A stretch of 64,000 bases of DNA from Coleofasciculus sp. FACHB-T130 (GCF_014695375.1 NZ_JACJOG010000014.1:109848-173847), one strand, 5' to 3'; positions 45,308-54,397 are shown, numbered from the stretch's first letter. Program-made: numbers and translations. The notes: a model not told the origin generated them from the sequence alone.

Positions 45308-46327
45308 ATGCAGGAGTGGCAAGTCCTCAGTCTCTTCAGTGGAATCGGTGGATTGTGCGACCAAGGAATCAAGCACGCTGGACTCTCTCACAAATACCGA
45401 GTCGCCCAATTTGTCGAGGAAAAACCTTACCGACAACGCATCCTCCGACGCCACAACCCTGGCATCCCGATTCACGACGACGTGCGAACCTACCGCACTG
45501 CTCCCGGACAATTCCACATCATCTGCGGCGGCAGTCCCTGTCAAGACAACAGCCTTGCCAACTCCAACGGCAGAGGACTTGAAGGCGATCGCTCTGGCTT
45601 GTGGTGGGAGCAACTCAGGATTATTCAAGAATGTCGCCCTCAATTTGTCCTCTGGGAAAATCCCGCAGGATGCCGCCACCCCAAGCGAAGACAGGGCGTT
45701 TCACCCCTTGGACTCGTATGCTGGAGCCTTGCCGAGAGCGGGTACGAGTGCCAGTGGCAGACTATTTGGGCAGCCAGCGTTGGGGCACCCCACCCAAGAG
45801 AGCGGGTCTTCCTTATCGCCTACCCCAATGGCGCTTTCGAGAAACTCACAAGAGTACCGGACGCCTGGACAGGACGGATTCGAGGCGACATTGCATCTGT
45901 CACCAACTCCAGTCACCTGGGGACTGGGCGGCAGGAAGCGCACGAACAGCAAGCAAGGGAGAAATTTCGAGACAGAGCTGTATCTGTCGCCAACGCCGAG
46001 AGCAAGCGAAGGAGGGACAGACAAGGGGATACATCAGGGCACCTTCAATACTTTGAGATCCCATCTACAACCCAACATTCCACCGGGACACTGCTCGCAC
46101 CCGAACATCCGAGAGAACTGGATGGGCTTCGAGCAAGATTACACAGCTATTCCAGAAGCGGATGGTGGGGAATTAACTCCGTTGATTCCATCCAACAACT
46201 CGTCTGTCAGCACCGCAGCCTTCCCCACCGCGCAGAAAGAACCAGTGCCCTCGGAGATGCCGTCGTTCCCCAGTGCGCTGCCGTTGCCTGGAGATACATC
46301 GACTACCTCAACAGCTTCATCGCTTGA
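45308..46327 (+). CDS. Second DNA (cytosine-5) methyltransferase
   Basis: 339 aa. Motif I is LSLFSGIGGLCDQGIKHAG, motif IV CGGSPCQDNSLAN with catalytic Cys78, motif VI WENPAG, motif VIII PHPRERVFLIAYP, and motif X LGDAVVPQCAAVAW. It is of the phage/element type, with no nuclease beside it, so it may protect the element from host restriction or regulate it. It is only distantly like the methyltransferase at 30 kb. A parallel frame is open through most of this gene but has no domain. Confidence 0.92.
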   Translation: MQEWQVLSLFSGIGGLCDQGIKHAGLSHKYRVAQFVEEKPYRQRILRRHNPGIPIHDDVRTYRTAPGQFHIICGGSPCQDNSLANSNGRGLEGDRSGLWWEQLRIIQECRPQFVLWENPAGCRHPKRRQGVSPLGLVCWSLAESGYECQWQTIWAASVGAPHPRERVFLIAYPNGAFEKLTRVPDAWTGRIRGDIASVTNSSHLGTGRQEAHEQQAREKFRDRAVSVANAESKRRRDRQGDTSGHLQYFEIPSTTQHSTGTLLAPEHPRELDGLRARLHSYSRSGWWGINSVDSIQQLVCQHRSLPHRAERTSALGDAVVPQCAAVAWRYIDYLNSFIA

Positions 46328-46352
46328 CGAGCCATTACCAGGAGAGAAAATC

Positions 46353-48629
46353 ATGCAATTACAATCCAGCCCGATGAAAGAGCTTTACAGCAGAGAATTC
46401 ACGCCCGAACAGGAAGAATTGCTCAAGACCCAGGCGATCGCTGAAATTTATCTGGTTGTTAGTCGGCACAGCGCTCAAGGGGGAGTTAGCGGCATCAAGT
46501 TGGAACAAATCCTGCATACCGAACTAAGGCGCTTGCAGCCAAAGCTGGAACAGATGCAGCAGGCGGGATTGATTGATCGGAAATTAATGAGCTGGCAGCT
46601 ACCAGCAGATATTAAATGGTCGAACGATGCTGACTCGGAGGAAGAGGAAGACGAGCTGGCTAACCAATTCACTGAGAAAGAACTCCTTGAGGAAATTGAG
46701 GAGCAAAGAATTTTTGAGGAACAGAACAACAAAGAGGTGGAAGAACCAATTAAAATTCCGCCTTTTAGCGTGGGCGATCGCGTCTACAACTCCGATTGCG
46801 GTTGGGGAGTCGTCAAAGAAATTAGTCGGGACGGTCTAGCGGACAAAATCATAGCTTCCGTCGATTGGAATGAATCATCGCACAACAATTTAATAGAAGT
46901 CGCACTCCTTCAATCGTCAGACGCTAGAGATTATGACTGGCTGACGGGTTGCTCTTGGGGAGACATCAACTGCCAGAACGCCCTCAAACGCGCCTCCATT
47001 GCCACTTTAGAAAAAGCGTTGGAGTATGCCGAAGCGCATCCCGCTGGCAATAAGCTGAGAATTCGCGGGTTAAGGCAGCAATTGAGACGGGTGAAAGTGG
47101 CTCAAACAAAGCCTTCCCCTAAGCCAGCTAATGACCCATTACCAATGACTCAGAACGAAGATGAGCTTTCCCTGACCTGGAAAGAAGGCGATCGCTGCTG
47201 GCATCTGGGGATTACTGAGGCGCGGATTGTGAAAGTTGAAGGGGAACGGGTTGAAATTACCTTCAACCCAGAAAACCCCACATCAACATCAAGCATCTCC
47301 CCAGAATTCCTCACCCACTTTCAGGGTCAATGGTTTCCCAAGGGCGCTCGGATTATTACCAAAAATACAAGGTTGACCGGCACCGTCGCCCACTACCACT
47401 TCCCTTCTGGCGGATGGTGGGTGAAGTTTGACGACGGGAAGGAAGCGGCTTTGGCAAGCGACAGCATTGAGGCTGATAGCGACCAAGCGCCTGAGCTGCC
47501 TGCAATCGATACCACTCAAACTGGTGAAAAATGGCTTGACCCTCGCGGCATTATCATCGATGCTGGGACGCAATCCCGCACCAAGACGGATATCGAAACG
47601 CGCGATCGGTATGCGGAGCTGATGGCAGAAGGTTTGTGGGAGTGGGAGCGCAAACCTCTCCCTGTGGTCTTTTGCGACGGCAAGGGCGATATTTGGGCGG
47701 GAGATTGTCATCACCGGACCAGTGCAGCCGTTTTGGCAGATGTCGAGTGGGTGCTTTACGACGTGCGACCGGGCACCAAAATTGACGCAATCCTCTACAG
47801 CTGCTCTGCCAATGCCGCTCACGGGCTTCCTCTGACACCCAAAGACCAGCGACGGCGCGTGGAATTACTTCTCGATACAATCGAAACCCTGTCTCCAGAA
47901 CAATCGCTTGCCAAAATCAAGGAAATCCCCGATCTTAGCGCCAAAGAGCTGGAGAGGGCTGAAGGGCGCTTTGACTCGTCCATTGGCTTGCCCGACGCCG
48001 AAAGAAGCCTTGCCGTTTGGAGCAGCTACATCATCGCCAAACACCTGGGGCTGACTCAAAGCCAAGCCCGCACCGTGCAGAATATCCTTGCCGAGCGCGA
48101 GATGAGCGCGAAAATTTCGCGTTCGGGTTTAGATGTGGGCGATCGGGTGGAGGTGACGCAAATTGCTGGGGCGTTTGCTCCAGGTACTACGGGACTAATC
48201 GATCGGGTAGATCCCAAAAAAGGAATACTGCTGGCGTCCGATCAAGGAACGGCTGTGTGGGTTTCCCCCGATGCCTTGCAACCAACCACGAAAATTTCGC
48301 ACTCAGAGCCAGAAGATGAAGATGTCACCCCAGAGGAGACGCCCTCCGAAGTTAAGAGCGCTAGTGCCGAACTTAAGGGGCAGCAAAAAAATCTGATCGG
48401 GCGTGGGTGGAACGGCTCCCAAGTGCTGCCCGACAGCGATCGCCCCACTGCCCCAGCGGAAGTAGACGATCGTCCCGGTGCCTATTCTAGAACCACAATC
48501 GCTGTGGAAATCGCTCAAGGGATTAAGCACCTGACTCCTGATGAATTGAAGTGGGTATTTGAGTCTACAGAACTTTCCCCCGAACATTACACCAAATTGC
48601 GGGAAGCGCTCAGCCACCGCCTGAGTTAG
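46353..48629 (+). CDS. Large ParB-like protein with repeated small-barrel domains
   Basis: 758 aa from ATG 46353, with AGGAGAG 8 nt upstream. The first 90 aa are helical. Three or four KOW/SH3-like small barrels follow, marked by FSVGDRVYNSDCGWGVVKEI, WKEGDRCWHLGITEARIVKV, FPKGARIITKNTRLTGTVAH and, after the ParB core, LDVGDRVEVTQIAGAFAPG. The ParB/Srx-like domain (about 405-560) has QSRTKTDIETRDRYAELM, GDIWAGDCHHRTSAAVLA and a partner-like LTPKDQRRRVELLLDTI helix-turn-helix. It may act in partition or as a nuclease or regulator. Two copies of the element's CGAAATTTTCG motif lie inside this gene (48109, 48290). Confidence 0.78.
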   Translation: MQLQSSPMKELYSREFTPEQEELLKTQAIAEIYLVVSRHSAQGGVSGIKLEQILHTELRRLQPKLEQMQQAGLIDRKLMSWQLPADIKWSNDADSEEEEDELANQFTEKELLEEIEEQRIFEEQNNKEVEEPIKIPPFSVGDRVYNSDCGWGVVKEISRDGLADKIIASVDWNESSHNNLIEVALLQSSDARDYDWLTGCSWGDINCQNALKRASIATLEKALEYAEAHPAGNKLRIRGLRQQLRRVKVAQTKPSPKPANDPLPMTQNEDELSLTWKEGDRCWHLGITEARIVKVEGERVEITFNPENPTSTSSISPEFLTHFQGQWFPKGARIITKNTRLTGTVAHYHFPSGGWWVKFDDGKEAALASDSIEADSDQAPELPAIDTTQTGEKWLDPRGIIIDAGTQSRTKTDIETRDRYAELMAEGLWEWERKPLPVVFCDGKGDIWAGDCHHRTSAAVLADVEWVLYDVRPGTKIDAILYSCSANAAHGLPLTPKDQRRRVELLLDTIETLSPEQSLAKIKEIPDLSAKELERAEGRFDSSIGLPDAERSLAVWSSYIIAKHLGLTQSQARTVQNILAEREMSAKISRSGLDVGDRVEVTQIAGAFAPGTTGLIDRVDPKKGILLASDQGTAVWVSPDALQPTTKISHSEPEDEDVTPEETPSEVKSASAELKGQQKNLIGRGWNGSQVLPDSDRPTAPAEVDDRPGAYSRTTIAVEIAQGIKHLTPDELKWVFESTELSPEHYTKLREALSHRLS
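48522..48629 (+). repeat. 108-bp direct repeat (parB 3' end), first copy
   Basis: These 108 bp encode IKHLTPDELKWVFESTELSP and the final residues of the ParB-like protein. An ungapped diverged copy lies at 50054-50161, with similarity continuing into the flank (GCGTCTTCAGG). The toxin-antitoxin module lies between the copies. Confidence 0.8.
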
Positions 48630-48734
48630 CCTGCGTCTTCAGGCGGAGTGATCGCTTCTAATACTTTGGGAGTTCTCGCGGCGTCTTAGCTGTGTAGAAC
48701 TTCCATCCCATCAGGGATGTAGCAAAAATGAGTT

Positions 48735-49565
48735 GTGAAAGAACATGGAAAATATGTTGAAATATATACTGAAGATGGGAGTAACAGGGGTTTTTCTGGC
48801 ATAGTTGCTACGTATATAGCTAAAAAGTTAACTTCTTCTACCCCAAGTTTTGTTGTTATGAGTATGAATCAAGTCTTCTTGCATGAGTCCCAGGAGCCTG
48901 TTGAAAAGTTTGTACTTGTTGTAAATCATTTAAGGATTTTTTATGAAGATTGTCTTAATTTAAGGGAATCTGAGACTTCGTATGCTAATAGGCGTGAGTA
49001 TTTGAATGAGATTGCTGCTAGCCAAGGTGTAAGTGCTAGTTTTGTGATTTCAAAAATTGAAATACTTTCTCATAAGTTAGATCATGTTTCTAGCTTGTTT
49101 GAAACTTTCAAGTCAATGCATCTTAGTGAACGCAAGTTTAATAAGCTAACTTTTGAGCAACAAGTTGCAAGTTTCGAGGCTAATTTTTTGATTAAATCTC
49201 AGATATACAATTCTCTTGCTGAGATTCTGGCTGAGTTTTGGTCTTATTTACCACATTCTTTTAAAAGGAAGATCGAGGTAACAGCTTACAAGTTTTCTGA
49301 CAAAAAAGTTTTCCGAGAAAAAGCTGCTTCAGACTTAATTTCGGCTTGGTCTAATTTCTCTACACTTGAATTTGAGAGTCTCATTAATGCAATAAAACTT
49401 AATGAGGCTTCGATCGATAATTTTACTTCTTTGGTTCTTGAACTAACAGGCGGAGAAGTCCCATTACGATCGGCTGAAGAAAGTTTCCGTGAAGGCTGGC
49501 ATGATATCATTGCTGGACGTGTTAGTCCTATAGATACTTTATGGGATGGAATTGATGCAAAGTGA
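48735..49565 (+). CDS. Antitoxin-like protein with large N-terminal extension
   Basis: 276 aa from GTG 48735. The last 35 residues ([32 protein letters not shown]) have the pattern of antitoxin tails paired with RelE-family toxins (SFR.GW.D...G...P...LWDGID). The first 240 residues are helical and unrecognised ([26 protein letters not shown] start), far longer than normal antitoxins of about 80 aa. It overlaps the toxin gene by 20 bp. The gene is AT-rich compared with its surroundings. Antitoxin role is inferred from the tail and the partner. Confidence 0.65.
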   Translation: MKEHGKYVEIYTEDGSNRGFSGIVATYIAKKLTSSTPSFVVMSMNQVFLHESQEPVEKFVLVVNHLRIFYEDCLNLRESETSYANRREYLNEIAASQGVSASFVISKIEILSHKLDHVSSLFETFKSMHLSERKFNKLTFEQQVASFEANFLIKSQIYNSLAEILAEFWSYLPHSFKRKIEVTAYKFSDKKVFREKAASDLISAWSNFSTLEFESLINAIKLNEASIDNFTSLVLELTGGEVPLRSAEESFREGWHDIIAGRVSPIDTLWDGIDAK

Positions 49566-49953
49566 CAGTGATGATTTACCTATTAATGTGGATCTTTATT
49601 ATGCCCATGCGTTTAAGAAGGATCTGAATTCCCTTTCAAAAAGGTACCTCAACATCAGAACGGATATTGAGGGTACTCTTAAGGATTTAGAAAAAGGGAT
49701 TTTTGCAGGAGACCCCATACCTGGGGCTTGCTCAGAAGACTACACAGTTTACAAGCTTCGTCTTAAAAATAGTGATATTAAGAAAGGTAAAAGCGCAGGA
49801 TACAGATTTATTTACTTTGCAACTAAAGTTCTTGAAGATAATTCAGTTAAGGTAATGTTAATTTCTATATATTCAAAATCTTTACAAAGTGATATTTCTG
49901 TTAAGTATATTAGATCAATTTTGAAGGAAGAGTCTATAATTACAGTTTCTTAA
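49546..49953 (+). CDS. RelE/ParE-family toxin
   Basis: 135 aa. [31 protein letters not shown], then [37 protein letters not shown] and [16 protein letters not shown], is a RelE-superfamily fold with the conserved R.K....GKS.GYR block. These toxins usually cleave mRNA on ribosomes. Two starts are possible, ATG 49546 or ATG 49555. The coupling to the preceding antitoxin-like gene and the terminator after it make a closed module. Confidence 0.85.
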   Translation: MELMQSDSDDLPINVDLYYAHAFKKDLNSLSKRYLNIRTDIEGTLKDLEKGIFAGDPIPGACSEDYTVYKLRLKNSDIKKGKSAGYRFIYFATKVLEDNSVKVMLISIYSKSLQSDISVKYIRSILKEESIITVS

Positions 49954-49992
49954 TTTAGATGATATATAAGCTGTAATTCATAAAAATATTGA

Positions 49993-50047
49993 CCCCCTGA
50001 TAAGTTGGGAGTTCCCACACTAACAACTTAATCAAGGGGCTTTTTTG
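49993..50047 (+). terminator. Terminator of the toxin-antitoxin module
   Basis: CCCCTGATAAGTTG (49994-50007) pairs with CAACTTAATCAAGGGG (50024-50039), with small bulges, and is followed by CTTTTTTG. The diverged parB 3' copy begins 7 bp later. Confidence 0.8.
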
Positions 50048-50053
50048 TGTCTG

Positions 50054-50161
50054 ATCAAGCACCTAACCCCTGATGAGTTGAAGTGGGTGTTTGAGTCCGT
50101 AGAGCTTTCTGTTGAACACTATGCCAAATTGCGAGAAGCGCTTCTTGGTCGTATAAGCTAG
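50054..50161 (+). pseudogene. Detached second copy of the parB-like 3' end
   Basis: It encodes IKHLTPDELKWVFESVELSV, then EHYAKLREALLGRIS and a stop in one open frame. It has the same length and no gaps compared with 48522-48629, but no start or upstream gene. Between the stop and 50403 there is only AT-rich DNA without a gene. Confidence 0.82.
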
Positions 50162-50402
50162 TCGGCGTCTTCAGGTGGGGCAATATCACTTTCCTCGCCT
50201 GACGCCGCCCCATATTGGGGTTAAGATACTTTTAAAGTATTTTAAAAACTAACTAGCCTTCTTAAGCATTCTAAAATCTTACTTGTCACAATTAGTTTTT
50301 AGTGGTTATGAGTAAGCCCTAAAAATATTTAACATACTCTATCTGAATGTTCAGGTGGTATGACTTAAAAATCCTTCAGTGAGATCACTAAAGCTTTCTA
50401 GA

Positions 50403-50591
50403 TTATTTGTTAATTAAGAAGTGGTGTGGGTAGGTTTTACAGAACGGAATCACCCTCCCTTGCAAGCGGACGGGCGAAAACCACTCGGCAAACAAGTTCG
50501 GTGGCAGGCGGGAAGATTGTCTCTTAATCGCATCCCCAATCTCCTGAGAGATTTCTCTAGGAATGCGATCGCTCCAGTAATGGTGGGTCAT
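50403..50591 (-). CDS. Small hypothetical protein coupled to hicB-like gene
   Basis: 62 aa. Its ATG overlaps the HicB-like stop (ATGA), which is the main support. MTHHYWSDRIPREISQEIGDAIKR... is basic and without a known domain; it does not have the HicA pattern (GSH..). It is the last gene of the long leftward operon. Confidence 0.4.
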   Translation of the reverse strand: MTHHYWSDRIPREISQEIGDAIKRQSSRLPPNLFAEWFSPVRLQGRVIPFCKTYPHHFLINK

Positions 50592-50806
50592 GATTCTTCA
50601 CAAATTGGCAGTTTGTACCCTCGCGCAACCCCGATGTTCACCCACTCTTCTAGCACTTCCAGCAACTCTCTCGCACAAGCTTCCAGAGTTCTTCCGGTTG
50701 CCCAGACCCCCGGAACTTGGGGAATTTCCCCATAAAAACCAACCTCCCCGCCCAAGGATTCGTATTGGGCGGACTTCATACAGCAGAGTAGGTATTGGTC
50801 GATCAT
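50588..50806 (-). CDS. HicB-like antitoxin-fold protein
   Basis: 72 aa. EVGFYGEIPQVPGVWATGRTLEACARELLEVLEEWVNIGVARGYKLP matches the HicB partial RNase H-like domain (Y.AEIP...GV.A.G.TLEEA...L.E....W). There is no C-terminal DNA-binding domain. No HicA toxin is found on either side, so it is an orphan. It sits 17 bp after the 106-aa gene in the leftward tail operon. Confidence 0.72.
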   Translation of the reverse strand: MIDQYLLCCMKSAQYESLGGEVGFYGEIPQVPGVWATGRTLEACARELLEVLEEWVNIGVARGYKLPICEES

Positions 50807-50823
50807 GGGTAAGAGTCCATCAG

Positions 50824-51144
50824 TTAACCGGGCATCCAGTCGGCAATGGCTCTGGAACTTCCCAAAGGCCGAGAGGCGCTCACCCTGGATGGCATCGCCC
50901 CATTGCTATTCCCTTGGGCGCGGACAATCCCTCCAGCAGGCTCTCGGATTAGCACCTCACCCGATTTGCAGTCATAACCCACAGAACTCCCGCCAAACTC
51001 CCGACTATTGTCAACGCTTGTTTGAGAAGCGATCGCTCGCGCGTGCCCAATCGAGCGGCTTGCCTGCACGCGGTTTTGAGCTAAACAGAGCGAAAGGTTG
51101 GGGCACTCGTTAGAGTCACCGCAGCCGTTGAAGGGGCAGCCCAT
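50824..51144 (-). CDS. Small Cys-rich hypothetical protein
   Basis: 106 aa. MGCPFNGCGDSNECPNLSLC has Cys3, Cys8, Cys14 and Cys20, a possible metal site. The rest is Ser/Arg-rich and without a known fold. Its ATG follows the previous stop without a gap, which supports it as part of the tail operon. An opposite-strand frame here is rejected. Confidence 0.6.
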   Translation of the reverse strand: MGCPFNGCGDSNECPNLSLCLAQNRVQASRSIGHARAIASQTSVDNSREFGGSSVGYDCKSGEVLIREPAGGIVRAQGNSNGAMPSRVSASRPLGSSRAIADWMPG

Positions 51145-53229
51145 TTATTCTTCCTCCGTCCAAATCGAGCGGACATTGTTAATAAATGCTTTGTCAATTT
51201 CGTATTTACTCATCAATATTTTTTTGCCGATTTGAACGGGTGCTTTATCGCCGCCGACATAGAGGCGAATATAAGTCCCATCCTGCCCCGCAAATAAAAC
51301 CTTAAAAGGATAGTCCGTATTTGCTGGGTTACAACTAATATCTAAAATTTCAAAAGTCTGCGGCGCTTCATCTGGAGTGGACTGAACGACGAGCGGCTTA
51401 ATTTTTCCGGTGATGGGTAATTCTTGTCGGACGACGTTAATGACTTGCTCGGTTTCTTCTAGGCTGAAAACTTCAGCAAAGCTATCAATTTCTGCTGCGT
51501 TTAAATTGGTAATATTTTGAGCAATATAAATGTTGTTGTCCTTAAGGAAATTTACGCGCTTGGGGTCAATCGTCGCCTCGCCCGCTGTGGGTACAACTCT
51601 AAGCCCTGCGCCCCCTTGAATTTGAAGAAAACTATTATTGCTGCTGCACGCCGCCCCGTAAGGAGTCCCGACTGCTTGGGCGAAATAATCAACCGTTGCA
51701 GTGCGCTCAACTGCCATCGTAAGAGTTAGGTATTGAAGGGAAGATTGACCCTCCTGTACGATTGAACCTAGCGCCAATCCCGTGAGCTTTCCATAGCCCG
51801 TTTTAAACTGAGATCCAAAGGGAACTGCTACGATAAAATCTTGTCCGACAAAAGAGCTGATATCCTCTCCGTTCAACAACGGCATTTTTGCGGGGATGCT
51901 GAGCGTTGTCGAGTTCTGATTGGGTGGAATCGCAACGTCGAGCGCCGAACGAATTTCTACTACCATTGCCGAGCCGGAATTTATTTTTTTATCTGCCGCG
52001 CTACCAGAAGATAAAAAGAAGCCGTGTTGGGAGGCATTGACGATACTTTCTTGCAGGTTTTGTCGATAAATAATCGTAAGTTTTAAATCTTCTCGCACCA
52101 CTAAGCAGGTCGAAATGTCAGTATTTTGCTCGTTAGTGATGGTGGTGTTCGGAGCGACGTAGGCGCTTGTGTAAACAGATTCCGAAGAGTACAAGCGTCG
52201 GCGACCGGGTAAAAGTAAAGTTTGCCCCGTAACGAGCCGAGCTTCCTCAATCGTTTGAGTGTTGCTTCCGCTTCCTCCCACAAAAGAGAGCGCATCCAAA
52301 CTTGTTTGTTCGCTCGTTCGCCCGGTCAGGGTTGCGAGCTTCCCTCGAAAAACCGAAAAGCTTTTGGCGCTTCCCAGTCCGGAAAAGCGATTTGTATCGG
52401 TGCTGGTGTTAAAGGTGAGGACGGCTGCCTGCGTATGGGTAGCAGTCCCCGACAGGAGCGGGTGCGTTTGCTTGTACGCCCCGGTGTAAATCCACTCTCC
52501 AATTGTCCAGAGGGAATCGGTGTTCCCCGACCAGTCTGGCGGTGAGGTTTGAAAGTTTTCGGTGTAGGTCGGCGGCGTTGTGGTAAAGTCTCGAACTCCA
52601 CTTACGGTGAAAGTGTATTCAGTGGGACCGTACCCCCCGCCAAAAAGAAGATATCCTCGGCTCCCGCTTCCGGTATACGTTGTAATCGTTGCGGCGAAGC
52701 TTGCTGATTCCATCGCCCCCGTCCAAAAACCGCACCCCCTAGCTTGAAGCGCGTTAACTCGCGCATCTTGCAGCTCCCAGTTCGCAGATTTCGACGAATA
52801 AAGTCCGTGCAAGACGACAAATGGGCGGGAGTAAACGCTGTCCTCTGGAGTCATCAGCGCCTTGAGGGCTTTGTCAAACACTCGTAGACTCACAATAAAT
52901 TGAGTCTTGATGGTTGGCGTTTTGGAAACTCTTTTCTTTTTTCGGCGGGGAGAAGGCATCTGGTCGATGGACGGGATTCCCCCCGCGCGATTCAGCGCCA
53001 CATTGGCACCAGGTGAGATCGCGCCGTTTGTAATTACCTGTGGACCAATTAGCGGTTCTTCACCTAATCCCTGGATAATTGCCTGCCCCCTTGCTGCATT
53101 AAACCCCTTGTACTCGGTGCGCCGGTTGGCACGATCCGCAGCACGAGCTTGGGCAACAGACCGGGCAACGCCAGTGGCACGTCCCGCTGCAACTCGATTG
53201 TTTACAAGTTTTAGAGGGTCTTGCTCCAT
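51145..53229 (-). CDS. Phage-like structural protein, unknown
   Basis: 694 aa, starting at the ATG of a TAATG junction with the preceding gene (a TTG two codons earlier is unlikely). The N-terminus is Arg-rich and disordered (NNRVAAGRATGVARSVAQARAADRANRR). The rest is strand-rich with many Thr/Ser/Gly, e.g. GCGFWTGAMESASFAATITTYT and TVDYFAQAVGTPYGAA, as in virion or tail proteins. I cannot assign a specific role. It lies inside the tail operon. Confidence 0.65.
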   Translation of the reverse strand: MEQDPLKLVNNRVAAGRATGVARSVAQARAADRANRRTEYKGFNAARGQAIIQGLGEEPLIGPQVITNGAISPGANVALNRAGGIPSIDQMPSPRRKKKRVSKTPTIKTQFIVSLRVFDKALKALMTPEDSVYSRPFVVLHGLYSSKSANWELQDARVNALQARGCGFWTGAMESASFAATITTYTGSGSRGYLLFGGGYGPTEYTFTVSGVRDFTTTPPTYTENFQTSPPDWSGNTDSLWTIGEWIYTGAYKQTHPLLSGTATHTQAAVLTFNTSTDTNRFSGLGSAKSFSVFRGKLATLTGRTSEQTSLDALSFVGGSGSNTQTIEEARLVTGQTLLLPGRRRLYSSESVYTSAYVAPNTTITNEQNTDISTCLVVREDLKLTIIYRQNLQESIVNASQHGFFLSSGSAADKKINSGSAMVVEIRSALDVAIPPNQNSTTLSIPAKMPLLNGEDISSFVGQDFIVAVPFGSQFKTGYGKLTGLALGSIVQEGQSSLQYLTLTMAVERTATVDYFAQAVGTPYGAACSSNNSFLQIQGGAGLRVVPTAGEATIDPKRVNFLKDNNIYIAQNITNLNAAEIDSFAEVFSLEETEQVINVVRQELPITGKIKPLVVQSTPDEAPQTFEILDISCNPANTDYPFKVLFAGQDGTYIRLYVGGDKAPVQIGKKILMSKYEIDKAFINNVRSIWTEEE

Positions 53230-53945
53230 TACCAAGTGGTACCGACTGCGGCGGCACTGTTGAAGTGGCTGAAATTCCAGTTAAATTGGCGCGTGGCTCC
53301 TGATGGAATCAAACTGCTGGTAGTGTCTCTGTAACCAGCAACAATTTCCCCGTTGGCATAGCGCACGCGCATGGGAGCAATCCCCGCGTTGGTTAGAGTT
53401 ATCGGGCTGCCCCCCAAAGTCAAACTCGCCTTGAAGGTATTGGTGGTTGCTTCGACCACGTAAACAATCGCTGGGGTCGTGGGCAATCCCCCGGCGAGAG
53501 TTCCATTGGGATCTGCCGTAATAATTAGCTGGTCGCCATTGACTCGCCCGTGGGCGCTCAGGGTAAACGTGCTAGTTGCGGCGTTGATGCTGGTGATAAG
53601 CCGATTGGCAACTGCATCTGCGTTTGCAAGGATGGCGACTCCGTTCCACTGAATCGCGCCTCCCGTTGCTGTCTGGCTCCAGGTGGCTTCGGCAATCTCA
53701 ACGCGCTTATCAATTGCGTCAAAAGTAATATCCGCCGCAACGGGACTCCAGGTGTAGCGCGAGTAACCGTATTCTTGATTAATTTCACTCAGCAACACAT
53801 CCAACTTACTGGCGCTGGAACCCCAGGAGGCTCCATTACAGAGAATCGCCCGTGTTTTTGTCGGGTCTGGGGCGGGAAGCAATCCCCAGCTTATTTTTTC
53901 TTTGTACAGGAGCCACGAATCAAAAAAACCTTGAGATTGCGCCAT
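53229..53945 (-). CDS. Phage-like structural protein, possible tail protein
   Basis: 238 aa, start at a TAATG junction. AQSQGFFDSWLLYKEKISWGLL is followed by a strand-rich stretch: STFTLSAHGRVNGDQLIITADPNGTLAGGLPTTPAIVYVVEATTNTFKAS. That pattern (the AHG..NGD.V repeat) is typical of phage tail or adhesin domains. Its stop overlaps the start of the 694-aa gene. Confidence 0.65.
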   Translation of the reverse strand: MAQSQGFFDSWLLYKEKISWGLLPAPDPTKTRAILCNGASWGSSASKLDVLLSEINQEYGYSRYTWSPVAADITFDAIDKRVEIAEATWSQTATGGAIQWNGVAILANADAVANRLITSINAATSTFTLSAHGRVNGDQLIITADPNGTLAGGLPTTPAIVYVVEATTNTFKASLTLGGSPITLTNAGIAPMRVRYANGEIVAGYRDTTSSLIPSGATRQFNWNFSHFNSAAAVGTTW

Positions 53946-54397
53946 TATGAAACCACCTCAATAAACCCATCGGATTTCACAACAATTGGGACATTGAATT
54001 GGTCGGCAAGATTTTGCAGAACGGTTGCTTCTTCCGGAGCGATCTGAGCATTTGGAAAAACTCGCAAATTCCAGAATTTCACGGCTAATTTCAAGCTTTC
54101 CAAATCTTTGACTTCTCCCCACGCTCGCACAATTGAACTATGCCAAGTAATTGAGATGGCGGCGATCGCATCGAGGATGCGATCGTATTCTGGAACGAGG
54201 GCGATCGCGCCTCGAAAACCTGGGTAATCGGGAGGTGCCTCCGGTGTTAGGGAATCAGTAATAAATCCACCCGATGCAATCCAAGGCAACACTTCTTCGC
54301 GATAAATAGTGCTATCAACTGGAATAAATTGGTCGTTTTCTCCCACTTTCCGCCGAACCGATGTTCGTTCGGAATCAGTCCATTGAAATTGAGTCAT
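53945..54397 (-). CDS. Small tail-operon protein, possible fibre assembly factor
   Basis: 150 aa from ATG 54397, which overlaps the tail-fibre stop (ATGA); an upstream start inside that gene is rejected. MTQFQWTDSERTSVRRKVGENDQFIPVDSTIYREEVLPWIASGG resembles the first part of small proteins encoded next to phage tail fibres. The rest is helical. Assembly role is inferred from position. Confidence 0.65.
   Translation of the reverse strand: MTQFQWTDSERTSVRRKVGENDQFIPVDSTIYREEVLPWIASGGFITDSLTPEAPPDYPGFRGAIALVPEYDRILDAIAAISITWHSSIVRAWGEVKDLESLKLAVKFWNLRVFPNAQIAPEEATVLQNLADQFNVPIVVKSDGFIEVVS

Noticed and set aside
45291..46352. A 354-codon open frame upstream of and in phase with the ParB-like gene, parallel to the second methyltransferase
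   Set aside because: It lies in another frame of a gene with all C5-methyltransferase motifs, its translation is low-complexity (Ser/Thr/Pro-rich) and the ParB-like gene has its own ATG and ribosome site at 46353.
50805..51113. 102-codon frame on the plus strand
   Set aside because: Opposite to the 106-aa gene that fits the coupled leftward operon; no family resemblance.
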